This document shows, piece after piece, positions 12,096-27,987 of a stretch of DNA of 64,000 nucleotides. The position numbers and the translations under genes were made by a program. The first letter of the stretch is position 1. Each line of letters starts with the position of its first letter. The notes beneath the pieces were generated by a model. It saw only the letters and a program-made list of their open reading frames with translations, did not search any database and was not told the DNA's origin. This stretch comes from Diprion similis (lineage: Eukaryota; Arthropoda; Insecta; Hymenoptera; Diprionidae): the NCBI RefSeq assembly GCF_021155765.1, contig NC_060105.1, positions 6,675,001-6,739,000 of the forward strand. Direction: 5' to 3'.

Positions 12096-13501
12096 CGCCG
12101 CACTGACTGCCCGGGCTATTTTTGATTCGCGGCTCCGAGATCTTTCCGGCGGACGGACAGGCGGGCTACGTTGCCTTAGACCACCGCGATTTCAGGAGCT
12201 ATTATACGCATCGCCGTCGATCGTAGACGAGAGCTGCCCACTTCGAGACGAAGGGATGCCCCCGAACCGACCAACCAGCGACGACGCGATAACATCTTCA
12301 CCGGCGGTACGGACTCCAGGCGGTAGCGAATCGTCGACGGGTTTCTTTGGTTCCATGAATCTATCGTTGTTATAGACAAGGCGGGGTTGAACTTTCGAAT
12401 TGGTAAAGTTCCGAATTTTTTTACGCCGATACACGAAGTAAAGAAATTAAGATTTTATGAAATAGCGAAGGAACGAATGGTTGGAAACATTCAAGTTACG
12501 ATTGAGAAAAGTTCCGAAAAGTACTTGTCAGAGTTAAGCTGTTTCGGCATTTTATCCCTTCGGATTTTGGCAATTTCGGAATTTTTCAAATTTTGAATTT
12601 CAACCCAGCTGCTCTTACAGACAAATCGTGAATGGTTCAACGAGAAGGATGGTTGCAAAAATTCGCAAAATCAGCGAATAAAGGTAGAGTAGTTTTCGAC
12701 ATGGTATCGATTCACCCCGAGAGCACACCAAATGTCTTGATATTAGGTGTTAATTGGAGTATTGAGTAGGTCACGTATTATTTTCGAAAAAAAAAAAACT
12801 GTCTTAAAGGGTGTTTTTACAGTACTTAGTAAAAGCCACCCACGTGTATAGCTTCAAGGCATCGCCATTGAAGAATGGTAACAGAATCCTCGCTTATTAT
12901 CAGAGCACCGGAAATCTCTCTTACTCCTAGTCTCCTTATGTTTCCATGCATGGTAAAAAGGGAAGAAAACAAATTCTGATCTTTGAATATCTGCTTACAT
13001 GACACGCAACGAACATTCAACGAATATCTATACCTTCATGCCTGCTGAACGTTGACACCTGTACCAAGTTTTGTGAATCTGACGTTCACACCGGAGGACG
13101 ATTTCGATAACGTAGTTTAATTAGTAAGACTGCAGAGTTTTGAATAAACTATCACGACGATCCACTATCTCTCGCTCACTGTAAAAAAAACAATATACAG
13201 TTTCTCCGTCATCTTATATAACTCGTTGAATCTAAGACATCGATAAGAATCCCGCTTCTCGTTAACTATGTAGCTTTAATTCTAAAGCTTAGAGATTTTT
13301 TGTATAAATTCAAAGTTTATCACGAGGTTACGAACTTCAAGCCCAATCAGTGACCCACCCTTGTGTTTGGATATGGCCCATAGCTATGCCCGCAAGTGAA
13401 TGTATACTCCATCCCCACTCTTGAATTAATCCACACCCCACCGATCCTTGAGAAGCCGGTCATGAAACCACGTACCTGGCTTCAGTCAGTGTCCAGGAAT
13501 C
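12096..13501. promoter_or_regulatory. divergent intergenic promoter region between the thioredoxin-repeat gene and Kmo
   Basis: The 1.4 kb between two head-to-head start codons must hold the 5' UTRs and core promoters of both genes unless upstream noncoding exons exist. The left part (12096-12350) is GC/CpG-rich. The right part is AT-rich, with a TTCAGTCAGT initiator-like sequence at 13481-13490 just before the Kmo ATG and no clear TATA box. The open frame 12046-12375 on the plus strand has no recognisable product. Confidence 0.5.
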
Positions 13502-16429
<2,928 letters not shown>

Positions 16430-16653
16430 ATCCTAAAAGAGACGGCTGGATGAAGAGAAGAACGAATTCTGAAACAAAGACGTAATTTTTAATTAAATTT
16501 TATAATGATAAGAATGACCTGAGACTTTATACTGGAACTTGCATATATTATGTGATCAGATACATTCCACTTTGTACTTACAACCTGAAGTTTTTATTCT
16601 GAAATATCCCACCAAGTGTTTGTACATCTACAGAAAAAGTTTAATTAAATGCT

Positions 16654-16665
16654 AATAAAAATAAA
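16654..16665 (+). terminator. Kmo polyadenylation signals (two overlapping AATAAA)
   Basis: AATAAA occurs at 16654-16659 and again at 16660-16665, about 225-235 bases after the Kmo stop at 16427-16429. They are the first strong tandem signals downstream and imply a short 3' UTR. Confidence 0.6.
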
Positions 16666-16714
16666 TCAAGCATTACAATTTGTCTAGTATACAAATCCAA
16701 TGTTTCTATGGGTG

Positions 16715-17160
16715 AACCCCGTTTGGAAGCCGGCGTTATTGGACATCAGAAATAATCTGAAGCTGTCTTGGACACCAGCTCTTTTGGATACAGTCCTATT
16801 AGACACTGAAATTTATTGGACACCAGCAGGGTCGCGAACACGGTCCCATTGGGCCCCAAAGATTGAATAAATATATAATATAAAAACTCGATCTAGACCA
16901 AAATTTTCTGAAAAAAGGACTCCTGCATCACTTTTTTACGACTAACAGTTCTGGTTTCAATCAAGCATTTACAAATTCATTCAATCTTTTGGGCCTGATG
17001 GGACCGTGTCCGCGACATCGCTGGGGTCCACTCAGACTATGTCCAATAGGACATCCAATTATTTTTGATCTCCTCTAGTGATGTAACGAATAATCGTATT
17101 TGCAAATACCTAAAAATTTGTTACATTACTATAGTGTCCAATCGGCTGGTTTCCCGTTTC
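16715..17160. mobile_element. foldback MITE-like element
   Basis: Long imperfect inverted arms lie at 16813-16868 and 16975-17035. The left arm reads GGTCGCGAACACGGTCCCAT, and the right arm carries its reverse complement as ATGGGACCGTGTCCGCGAC. Outer arms also mirror: GAAGCCGGCGTTATTGGACA near 16725-16744 against TGTCCAATCGGCTGG near 17136-17150. TTGGACAC/TTGGACAT motifs recur in between. No transposase is present. The element is absent from the related copy at 17700-18510, so it inserted after that duplication or was lost there. The superfamily and target-site duplication are not resolved. Confidence 0.65.
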
Positions 17161-17495
17161 TACGATGCATTTCTCATACAGCTGATTAATTCTTACGGCT
17201 GAATAATGAATTATTACAAATTACAATGAAAGTACCAATGCTATAAGCCGATGGAAACGATTATTATTATCTGAATACTTACCGGTATCCATTCCTGTTT
17301 CTTGCACCTATAATATTGCAGTTATTATACTTATGTGAATTCGATTCACTGTTTTCCAGGCATTTCACTTGAAGAAATATCAACTGTTGAACAGATACAT
17401 CGTTATTCATGAACAGAGATCATAATAATTTTCAATAATTTGTGCCAATTTCAACTTGAGAGCTTAACGTTCAGAGTTCAGAATGCGAACGACGC

Positions 17496-17537
17496 GTCGC
17501 CGGCAGATAGGCAACCGAAGTTACATTTGCCGGCGAC
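17496..17537. repeat. perfect 10-bp GC-rich inverted repeat
   Basis: GTCGCCGGCA (17496-17505) and TGCCGGCGAC (17528-17537) can form a perfect stem with a 22-base loop. The flanks are partly complementary (ACGAC against GTCGT). It lies in AT-rich DNA at the junction between the two related Kmo-tail segments. Confidence 0.6.
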
Positions 17538-17699
17538 GGTCCTTTGTGTCGTTAATCTTCTGGGATTCCTGCCGATACATCAAAATAACTTATACAATAA
17601 TATTCACTGAAAAAAAAAAAAAATTAAAATCGTAAAAATTTCACCCACTATCCGCTAGAAAAAGCCTCCTTGTAACGATCCTCCAGGATTATTCTCCAG

Positions 17700-18510
17700 A
17701 CTCCTGCTTGGCACGAGGAGGTGAATTGAAACTTGGTGCATGCAAAATGGTATTATTTCCAATAAGTCATCCAACGGAATGCTTCCTATTTTGTTACCAT
17801 TATTTGACGATGGAATGAGGAGAAGAAAAGATTCTGTCCAAAAAGGTTCGTGGGATAGATTCCATTTTTTTTTTTTCAAATCGATAATCGTAAGTATACG
17901 AAAATTGACTAGTCGTAGGAAAAAGTAGATCTTACAGTGAATCTTGCAAATACTATGTTGCCAGATAAAATTCACTTTGTTCACAGCCTGAAGTTTTTTT
18001 GCTGGAATATTCACCCATTTATATCTATATCTGAAAGAAAACTTCGATTGAATGCGAATGACAAATAAATCAAGCATAATAATGAGTCTTATACAAACGT
18101 TTAATTCTCAGATATTAAATTCATCATCTAGCCAAAGTTGCGTATTGCATTGCTCCAGAAGAAGAAACGAAAAAAATTGCAATATGAAAATCGGTAAAAA
18201 TTCGCGATTACCTTTGCAACTGTAAGACGGATTTCTTATACAGCTAACTAATTGTTGCTACAGGATAAAAAAAAATTACAAATTACAATAAACATACTGA
18301 CGCTTGAAACCCGTGAGAAATATGGCTCACTCGTTTGTATTCCTAAATTAATTTACGCTTCTTGCACGTATAAAACTGTTATAACAATGTACAGCGCGTG
18401 TGATGCGCGATTTTCCATAGCAATTTGTGGAAACGTGAAATGGTAAATCGACATATCATCATTTACGAACAGTGATTACAGTGATTTCATCCATATGGCA
18501 CCACTCTAGA
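17700..18510 (+). pseudogene. decayed tandem copy of the Kmo last exon and 3' flank
   Basis: This segment resembles 16260-17450. In the exon part, 17766-17807 translates in the same frame as VIQRNASYFVTII followed by TGA, against IIRRSAYFFITIIF in Kmo exon 11. The Kmo acceptor CAG is TAA here, so splicing is lost. Further colinear matches are GAGAAGAA...GATTCTG, CCTGAAGTTTTT, AATAAATCAAGCAT, CATACAGCT/TATACAGCT, ATTACAAATTACAAT and CTTCTTGCAC. The foldback element of the first segment is absent. I interpret it as an old tandem duplication, noncoding now. Confidence 0.7.
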
Positions 18511-19101
18511 TTATAAACTAAATAATATATACGAATACCTGACTTGAACACGACAAAGTTCAATTTTCATCACTCAAGTACATCAGGAGATTGCTTTAAA
18601 TTCGTGAAAAAATTTTCTGAAATTCTGTTATATACTATAAATTTTAATTTGGCTGATAACCCTCACGTTATCTGCTCCTAAATTATCATTGCTAAATTGA
18701 ATTTTTCATCCCCAGATCCTCGATCATTTTTTATATAATTACAACTTACGGTAATATACAAATATTCAATAAATCTATATCTGGGATCCAGCGTTTGCAT
18801 ATTATGTGAAAAATAATCTACTTTTGAATACGTTGCGCCAAAAGCGCGATGATCTTTTCGATCCTTATCGATCGAATATGTTTCTTTGCTCACAAGACGT
18901 AGCAATTTTTGGTCTCTTACGATTACGTCATAATACAGTTCCACTGTCGACGCCGTTACATGTCCAGCATATTTTTCCAGATTGAAACGAACGGTTCTCA
19001 TCAGTGTGGATAATAAATTACGACAATTTTTATCGCGGATAACTTAATAATATACCATATCGTATCTCTACGTATAATACAAAAAATTTTCCTCAGTCGG
19101 C
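18511..19101 (-). other. 3' flank/3' UTR region of the DGAT2-like gene
   Basis: This is the AT-rich stretch downstream of the minus-strand stop at 19104-19102. A canonical AATAAA on the minus strand is not obvious; ATTAAA variants occur (for example near 18640). The open frame 18678-19001 shows no recognisable domain and is not called. Confidence 0.4.
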
Positions 19102-21740
19102 TCAATCTATTATTAAATGAGTATCTTCCGGATTTGGCAAGTAATGATGTTTGTGCGTTTCGAAAAGTTCGACCAATTTTTCAATAAACTTTTTCTGGTA
19201 CTCGTCTATCTGCTCGCGCGTTGGTTCACTGATTTTCGGCACCTCCAACGCTGCTCCGACTGAAAAACAATATGCATATGCATGAAATATAACTTTTGAG
19301 ATGGCAAAAATTGGTATAAAAAATTTAAAAAAATAAATTTCACTCACCTACTACCGTGACCGGCCTCCTCCGAGGCACGATACCGAATGAATATTGAAAA
19401 AGACCTCGGCCGATCGGTAAAACAGGTGCGATCCCCGTGTATTTTCTCAGCACCTCTTGCAGGTACCTCAGTAAAGATCCTTCGGGATTATCGACTTGAC
19501 TATAGAGGTCCGTTTCTCCGAATGAAAACACCGGGACCAAAGGTGCTCTGAAAGTTGACGAGTAAACGTGTAATTTTAAAAAGTATAACAATACGAATAA
19601 CGGGCGACATAATCGATCATCATTATTCTACCCTTTAAAAAATCAAAAATTTTTACTTGTTTCATTAGAATGGATTGAATTATCATACTTGAACGTTACG
19701 TAAAACTGATGATAATTTGATTACTACGTCAACAAATAAAATTAACAATTACGTCGAGAAGGTCAAAAAAATATTCCTGTTACTCTGCCTAAACTTTTTC
19801 ATATTAGGGTAGCTGATTTTGAGTAAATTAGTCAAAGGTACGTTATAAAAAAATGTGTTGACTTTTATAGACTGCAATTTGGTATAAATAATCCAATACT
19901 ACGTATGATCTGATATAAAACTAGCGAACTGATCACTTTCATTCGTCGTTCTTTCGGTCAGAAAAACAAAGATTTTTTAAGAATAATAACAATTTTAATC
20001 ACTTTGACCAGTGTTATTATCGCATGCTTACCCGTGCTTCAGTGCGATCCTAACGAACCCCTTTCGTCGCTTCAATATTATCCGATAAGTGCCAGGCTTG
20101 CACTTGAGTGACTCGGAGGCACCGCCAACGGCCAGAACAGTGGCTCTGCCGCCTCCGGGTACGGAGACCAAATGTTCTATGCTTCTGGCACTCGCGCTGC
20201 AAGCGCCTGAATTAAAGTTGATAAACTGGTGTTGATTAAAAGTTGGATGATTCGTATGATCGTGTCAATTCTTGCTCGATAAATTGTACGTAGGTATAAT
20301 TAAAGTAAAAAGTTTTGCACAAGCTCACCAAAGCTGTAAACGAACTCCCTGAAGAGCGGCATGTTGAAATGTTGACCCAGAGTCAGCATCCGGACTCGAA
20401 TTCCTGGGTACAATTTATGGAAGCCAAGAACATCGGTGGCGAAAGCTCCGAAAGCTCCGGTGCACAAGACGCCGTGAGGAAAGGTACACAGAAGATAATT
20501 CTTGGACGGATCCAAGTCCGCGGTTTTAACTAACTTTATGGGAAAGTATGCGCAGAAATAGTGCCACCAAGCGTGGTTCCGCATCCAGAGAATCCACGAA
20601 TCGCTGAAAATAATTGAAATAGTTATAACATGTGTAACAATTGAGTCACGGACATTTGTTTGCAATTTTTCATTTGCAGCGAAAATGGGATAAAATTCAA
20701 ATGGAATTTCTAAAGAACAGAAACAACATACAAACATTTTATTTTCTACAACCTTTCTATTTGAGTTTTGGCTATAAAATTGAGTGGTTAAAGTTTGAAA
20801 AATATAAATATTTAAGGGAGATATGAATGGATGAAGTAAACCACGTGTCTCGTGCGTTGCACCCTTATTGCCACGATTCCAAGTGCACGCTTACAGTTTT
20901 CGACAATTTTTAAGCGCCATTCTCTTCGTAGGATGTTCCTCTACAAACTAAACCAAATTTTTTTTGAAAAACCATAAAAATAAATCAATAAAAAACGTGG
21001 CGTCTAAAATTTGAAAAACATCGAAAAATAAATGTCACTTGTTGTAATGACAATAATAAATTATTTTTTATTATATCTTACCGCATTCTTGATTTATCGA
21101 GGTAAAACTAATAAAAAACATTGTTTAGAGAAAAAAAGCGTGTAAATATACATACGAACTTTAGACTCACGATTGTTTTCAACGCTTAATATCTTCTTTA
21201 ATTATTCATATTTTTCCTTACAAACACCACTGATTTTCATCGTCAAGAATGCGACAAACAACTTAGAAATAAGGAAAATTACGTATATTTTTTTCAATTT
21301 TTCATAAACGCGAATTGAATGTTTACCCCAGTTTCAACAGTCAAAGTCTTCCTAGTCCGCTGGGCTCAAATTTGCGAATTTTTCATTTTTTCTTGCGCCG
21401 AAATATTTGGAAGAGATTGTAGTAAAGAAAGACAGAGAAAAGAAAAAAAAAATGACAAAAGAAGTAGGAAAAAGTTAAAAAATTTTCCATGCCTAGTCTC
21501 CTAAACTCACCTCCGGCCGCCTCTCTCGCACGCTTCTCGATCGATGAAGAAGACCCAGGCAAGATAGACGAGGATGAAGTATCGCACCACACTAGTGTAA
21601 ATCAGCAGCAACGCGGTTATTATACAACCCGTGAATCCGCCAAACACCAGCATCATAATCCATGCAGCGGCGGCCAGCGTCTGAAGACGCCTCTCAAGCG
21701 GTGTGTTTAACGGAGCAAACTTTACTCCGAGAAGTTCCAT
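19102..21740 (-). CDS. Dgat2: diacylglycerol O-acyltransferase 2 / MOGAT family acyltransferase, complete
   Basis: This enzyme transfers an acyl group from acyl-CoA to di- or monoacylglycerol at the ER and lipid droplets, the last step of triacylglycerol synthesis. Exons (minus): 21740-21511, 20603-20329, 20206-20032, 19547-19348 and 19259-19102, giving 345 residues (human DGAT2 has 388; MOGATs about 335). Two hydrophobic segments lie near residues 20-42 and 46-66. Landmarks are NHAWWHYFCAYFP (YFP at 96-98), FPHG at 118-121 in the acyltransferase active-site position, GGGRATVLAVGGASESL at 186-202, RKGFVRIALKHGAPLVPVFS at 216-235 and GRGLFQYSFGIVPRRRPVTV. The first residue of the active-site motif is Phe rather than the His of vertebrate HPHG. 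The start at 21740 lies just after an acceptor at 21762 (TTTCGACAG), so an upstream noncoding exon is expected. DGAT2 and MOGAT cannot be told apart from sequence by eye. Confidence 0.94.
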
Positions 21741-21761
21741 TTCGTGTTCTCGTCTTTTTAC
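21741..21761 (-). other. short 5' UTR part of the first coding Dgat2 exon, preceded by a 3' splice site
   Basis: On the minus strand CACTTTTCGACAG ends at 21762 and is followed by GTAAAAAGACGAGAACACGA and then the ATG. This indicates a spliced leader whose exon lies to the right, possibly in the more CpG-rich stretches 22080-22800 or 24480-25300. Confidence 0.5.
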
Positions 21762-24700
21762 CTGTCGAAAAGTGAATAGAAAAAAACTTGAATTAGGTTA
21801 ATACAACGTTTAATTGGCATCCATTCATCAATTTATACACTACGCAGTTTAATTTATATAATAATATGGGAATCCAATATTAAAGCCTGTTTTTTGACAC
21901 CGTTGACGTACATTTAAACCGACGACGATGACCTGCGATTAGAATTTAAAATGAAACTTGAACATAGTTTACAGAATTTATAAAACTCTCGCTTTTAAGA
22001 ACCAAATATATTCGAAGAGTGTATATATCAAGAAAGAGATAAAAAAAAAAAAAAAAAATTATTTAAATTTTGGCCGCATAACCGCTACTAACCGTGTAAC
22101 TATGGTAGTCCGACGAAAATGAAAGAGGGAAAGTTGTGTCGTTGTTACGTATACATAAGAATGCGACGCGAAATTAGGATATTTGTATGCTAGGCAAAGA
22201 TTGCGCAATCGACAAAACGCCGGCTATTGTGGAGCGACTATAATTTAATATACACACAACTTTAAAACAGCATAGACTACAATAAAAATTGTAATGTCGA
22301 CAATGATTGGTACATCATTCGTATCACCTTGTTATAAGATTAAGAAATCTCGTCGACCGACACGCCGTTTGTCCTACTTTTATAGCTATCGACGAGTACT
22401 CTGCACAACATTTTGTTTACAAGGTGTAAAATACGTATAAACTATGAAATTTAACGCAGCGGACAGGCTGCGTGTTTTGCAAATACGAACATCACTGATT
22501 TTCCAATGGTATGAAATATATGAATCGATGTCGAAGATTTCGATGCGCAAGTTAAACGGCACGAGCGCTGCAACTTGTCGAACTACTTCTTGCGGAACTT
22601 TGAATATATCTTCGCACTTACGACACGCTGAAACAGTGATGCGAGATAACGGCTATCTATCTTATCCGCAAGCTTCGTAGCCACACCTGCGACGTGTGAA
22701 ACGATTAGAAATACGCACGTTGCCGAACGACACGATTACGGTTTCTCAGGGAAGCCGCATTCTGCATGAAAAATCGGTTCGACTCAAACAAGGCTAATTT
22801 TGCTAAATATAAACTGTTAAGCAGAGGCAATAATCAAAGGTCGTGAAGTATTATCGAAAGCGTACAAGAAAAATCTTTTCAAAATTTCAAGCAACAACAG
22901 CCAACATAGAATATATCGTAGAGATATAGAGCTTCTGGGTAATATATTCGGGCATAATTTCCGAGTTGGTTGATGTTTTCGATTCAACCACATACCAACC
23001 TGATGTTTGAAATCGTTTCGAATTCACCCGTGAATAATATACACAAATGTATAGCAAGTATTTATTCGTCTGGCCGCGATTGCGTAATCGCATGTTAATC
23101 AGGTGTTGAGTTCAATGAACCGGAACTGCATTAATGAGAAATCGACGGAAACCAAGGTGCGAGTATATGTCGCATCACGAGGCCTCGAGAAGCGGGGAAA
23201 ACACTATCATTTAAGAAAAGTGATATAGTAACGAGCGCGTCCTACATTGCAAATATTATTATTATAATAATAAGTACTACTTCGTTGTAAAACGGTGTAC
23301 ACATACATGAACGAAAAAAAGAAGGTAAGATTCATTACATTAGAAAGTAAAAAATTGCAATCAAGAAAAGAAAATTGGAAAAAGTTTGCGTAGGGAAAAA
23401 ACAACTATTCGCAATTAGTTAAATTTATGAGCATAAATAGATTGAATCTGCAAGGAATACGATTATAATACATAACCGACAGCGTACGTTCGCCGAGGAA
23501 TACTAATGAGGCTCTAATCGAGTGGTTTATAGGACACTTTAAAATAGTCAGACTTTAAAATAGGAATAAAACTAGCCAGTGTCGCAGGTCGTCGATGTAA
23601 AATACGTTCTCGGCATGTTTGTAGTACGAAGGAAACGAAATTTCCTTCATTTCCGGTCAACAACTTACACGTACGACTGCACCGACGATTGTCGCGTGGT
23701 TTACAATGTTTTCAATTGTAAATCGATGTAAGGTGACTTATTCGATATTCCAATATCGCTAAATTTTCAAAACTACTGAATCATCATCGGTTATATGGTA
23801 CAATGTCATGGTAAACGCGGATGTAAATGACGAGGATGTAAACCACCTGTTGAAGTTGGATCAGGTGATTCGCGAGAGAACCGCCGAAGGCTTCGCGGCA
23901 TTTTAATCATCGTACGCACACAGTTAGAGACACACACACGCACACACATATGAGATAGAGAGTCGCGCCTGACACACTGGATTTTCGCCAGTAAAGTTGT
24001 TTAAAAATAGCATCGATGTTGTAGCTCCTGTGCACATATTATAATATCACGTGTATATCACATATTGCTTGTACAATAAAATTCCGGTGAAAGTAATCGT
24101 TCGCATAAATTGTATAAGAAAATATATATATAAACGTAGAACAGTGTTGAAAGGGTGAAGGTTACTTATAATAATTAGCAACAGCGATTATAAGCTCGAA
24201 GTTTATATGATATAAAGACACGCGTTTTGAATAATTGTACACAACAAACTATAAACTTCAATCAACACATATCGTTACATTCCGTACATAATCATACAAA
24301 TTAAAACCGTAATTTCCGTACAACAATCGTACACGAGAAGCGATAACGATAAACAAAGATCGACTTTAACCGTAAAACGAAGAACAGCTTAACTCTGGCA
24401 CGCGACGCGTTTTATACATATATTCATTCACAGAGACGTCTTTCACGCAAGCAGCGATAGATTTTCAGTTTCACTGTACACACCGTAGATACCTACAATC
24501 GATCACAGCCGACGTAGACGGTACTCACTAGGTTCGAAGTCTGAATGAACGAGAAACCGAGTGTGCAGCTGTGGTATAGCAAAAGCCTAGCCACTAGCGT
24601 CGGGTCCAATCATGACGATCGGATGGGAGATCTAAGATCGATGCACGTGGATCTCAGCACCCGAAATTGTACCTGAGCCGAAGTTTCTTCTTTCGTTTCG

Positions 24701-25115
24701 TTGTAAAAAGAGCGACGAATTTTTGCTGCGCAATTTACGACGGTTCGACGGTTAGAGAGGAAAAAAAAAAGTAAAATGAAGAAAGAAAGAAAGAAAATCA
24801 ATCGGCGATTCGGTGCCAAGATGAAAGAAACACTTAAATACGATCTTATACAATCGACTAACCGCCGATCACGCGATCCTCCAAAGTCAACGATCGCCGC
24901 CGATCCCCGGATTTATTATGTATGTATATATATATATGTATATATCAATTCGACCGGATCTTAGGAGGTCTGATAAATTATCGTCGACTCGGAAAAGACT
25001 CCGACAACTCGTTGGTGAAATGTTTCTACGTGCTACGGACCACGACGACGACTGTAGTGTAAACGCGACGACGGATTCCCGTTGAAAATACTGACGGTTC
25101 TTGTTGGTATCACGT

Positions 25116-25117
<2 letters not shown>

Positions 25118-25148
<31 letters not shown>

Positions 25149-25204
25149 ACACACACACACACACACACACACAATATATCTACCTCTCTCTCTCTCTCTC
25201 TCTC
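25118..25204. repeat. compound (CT)n-(AC)n-(CT)n microsatellite
   Basis: CT at 25118-25145, AC at 25147-25173, then CT at 25184-25204. It lies next to the GC-richer block that may hold the Dgat2 promoter. Confidence 0.95.
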
Positions 25205-27949
25205 AGATATTTACAGCAGGGAGTTCGTGTATGAAATGTACGACGGATCTCTCCATTGGCCAAGAGGCGGGGCGGCAACACACGTGTGGCCTTTACACTG
25301 AAGACTGACGGTAATCATACCGGTTTCTTACTTTTCCAATAAATATGTTTACCTACTCGGTTTTAGGAATATATCCTCGTGTTTCCATATACGTACATAC
25401 ATGCACACATCCATGTAAAAGTAGCAACGTCATTGGCGTAGATACAGAAAAATCACACTGGGAAGAATTTTACTTGATATAGACAATTAGCAGAGAAAAT
25501 TTTCTTCAAACGTTGGTTTAAGTATATCGTTGGAATTATAAGAAAATTTTCAATACAAGTAACTATTTGTAGTTAGATTATAATTACTGATGTTGTATTT
25601 TCTGGTTATCGTAAAACGTTCGCTCTGTTCGTTTAGTTGACTGCAATTGTTTGTTTTTTTTGTTGTTTTTTTTTTTCAAACAAACAAACAAATACACAAT
25701 TCATCGAAATAGTTACAAGAAAACACCAAGTAATCGAAAATATTTCAAACACATACTATATTCTCGAATTATAACAGCTGCGCAATTAATTTTCATTTAA
25801 TTTTGATAAAAAAAAAACTATGATTTACGGATATTGGTAAAAACTTCGAATATAGTGAAGAACTGTGTAGTGAATACAAATATAAAAATTCCTTTCTGTG
25901 CAACAATGAAACAAATCGAAAACACAGCAGTAGAAATTTTTTTTTTTACCATTTTTACGTACCGCGGCAATGGTAATATAAATTCAAATCATTTTTATTT
26001 CTCTATTCAAATCTGGACGGGTAAAAAATGAAGATGAATGGAAAAAAAATTTGAAATTTAACAAATTATACGAAAACAACAGAGATATTGAATATTTTTC
26101 ATACCATTAAAAAATGAAAGTTAGAAGACCGAAAGTTTCGTCATATACGCATATAATTATTTCATCTGACCGATGATTTCTCATCCGATTCTAATACTGG
26201 ATCGTTTTACATATTTAAAAGGACGACAAACTAATGGTCAAATTTTTACTACCGAATTTCGTGGATATTCTTTAATATATAAAAAAAAAAGGTGAAAATT
26301 TTCCTTTATTCGAGAATTGAAGAAATATTGTGTAGGATAGCCGCCATCTTATAACCGGTATCCGCAGAAGTTTTACGTCGCTGCATACATGAATATGCAT
26401 GATAATATTTAATCATACGATGCACCGAATACTTAATTTCAGCGGAAAAGTTTCTGAGAATTCGGATGCAGCGTGTCATATCGCTGGAATTTGAAACTTC
26501 ATTTTTTTCGTCCATATTGTCAAAAGACGGATATATTTCCAATTCGAGTAAGACAATTTTATCTCCGAAACTGCAGTTTCAGGTTTAAGTAATTAAGCTG
26601 CCTACAACAATGGAAAAAAGAAGCTCGTATACCTTTGGGATCCAGAATTCGAATGAAACCTAATTATCGTCGGAAATTTAACATTCTGTAAAACTTTTCT
26701 CAGCTCGACAGCTTTTGAAATTATGTAGTTGTAAGTCGAACTTAGAAAATATGTGGTCCAAATTTCGCAGATAATGATCGCCGATGTTCTTAATTTCCAT
26801 CATACATTATATCTACATGTTTATAACGCACATAACGTCAACATGTTATGACGCCAATGCAATACAAACATTTCCACAACAATCGACTTTCTCATTCTTT
26901 TTCTTTCTTTTCGTTTTCGTCGTTTATCCTCCTATATTCATTTAATTTCGCCGTTACGAATTCGCTTTTCATTCACATAGGTTATTATCTGTACAAACCG
27001 CTATAATATATATTATGTATATATGTGTATATTTCGCAACACTCTTCATCAACACACACATTATTTGTATCTATAAAACTCACTTTGTCTTTGTCCGGAC
27101 TTACATTCGGATATTATAACAACTATTATACATTATTGTATATAAGCCAACAACATTGTTTAGTGCGCGCGCGTTATGCATATAACGTTCGTAATATAAT
27201 TTTACTTTTCTTTCCCTTTACACACCACCTTCTCACCTTATACCACTTGATTTGTATAATATAGGTATATCGTATAAACTAGGCTAAATTTGTTATTCAT
27301 TTCTTCGATACATCTTACATATCGTATCTATTATTACAAATATACATTACTTAATTATAAGTAACCATGCCTGGGTGTCTTTTTCGTTACCTTATTATAT
27401 TCATCCGATTTATTATCCTAAGAATCATTGTCACATTTTTTTTTTTTTTTTTTTTTCTATCCAATTTATGACGCACTAATGTTATAAATAAATAACTAAA
27501 CCATATATAAAACCTGCGTATAGTACGTATGTATATATATATACCTAGAGAGTGGAACTTACATCTACATACGTATAATTGACTACGCACGAGTAAAATA
27601 TAATGATAAATACAGACACCGGTTGCATGCCTGCCTAGATATAGATCAGATTGATTTAATTTTAAATTATTACCGTTTCCCGGATAAAATGAAATTTTTT
27701 AATTTTTGGCAAGAATGTACTTTTGTCAAGAGAGTAGAAAAAATGAGAAAACATTAGGATTTTTTTTTTTCTTCTTTTTGGCATGGAAATAAATACGGTC
27801 ACGCAGGAAAATGCGTGAAGAATTCTTTTTTCTTTGTCGCGTCAATTGTAAGTACGCTTTTAATCGGCGTACATTGTTGTTGTATATTTAATATGAACCA
27901 TACAGAAAAAGTTATAAATGAGTAACTTAATTATTTTACACTGCGGAAA

Positions 27950-27952
<3 letters not shown>

Positions 27953-27984
<32 letters not shown>
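27953..27984. repeat. (AT)n microsatellite
   Basis: About 16 AT units between Dgat2 and Gdap2. Confidence 0.9.

Positions 27985-27987
<3 letters not shown>

Noticed and set aside
10351..12375. Cluster of open frames on both strands in the GC-rich block
   Set aside because: High GC lowers stop frequency. None of the frames has a recognisable domain or splice context except the signal-peptide exon 12095-11840.
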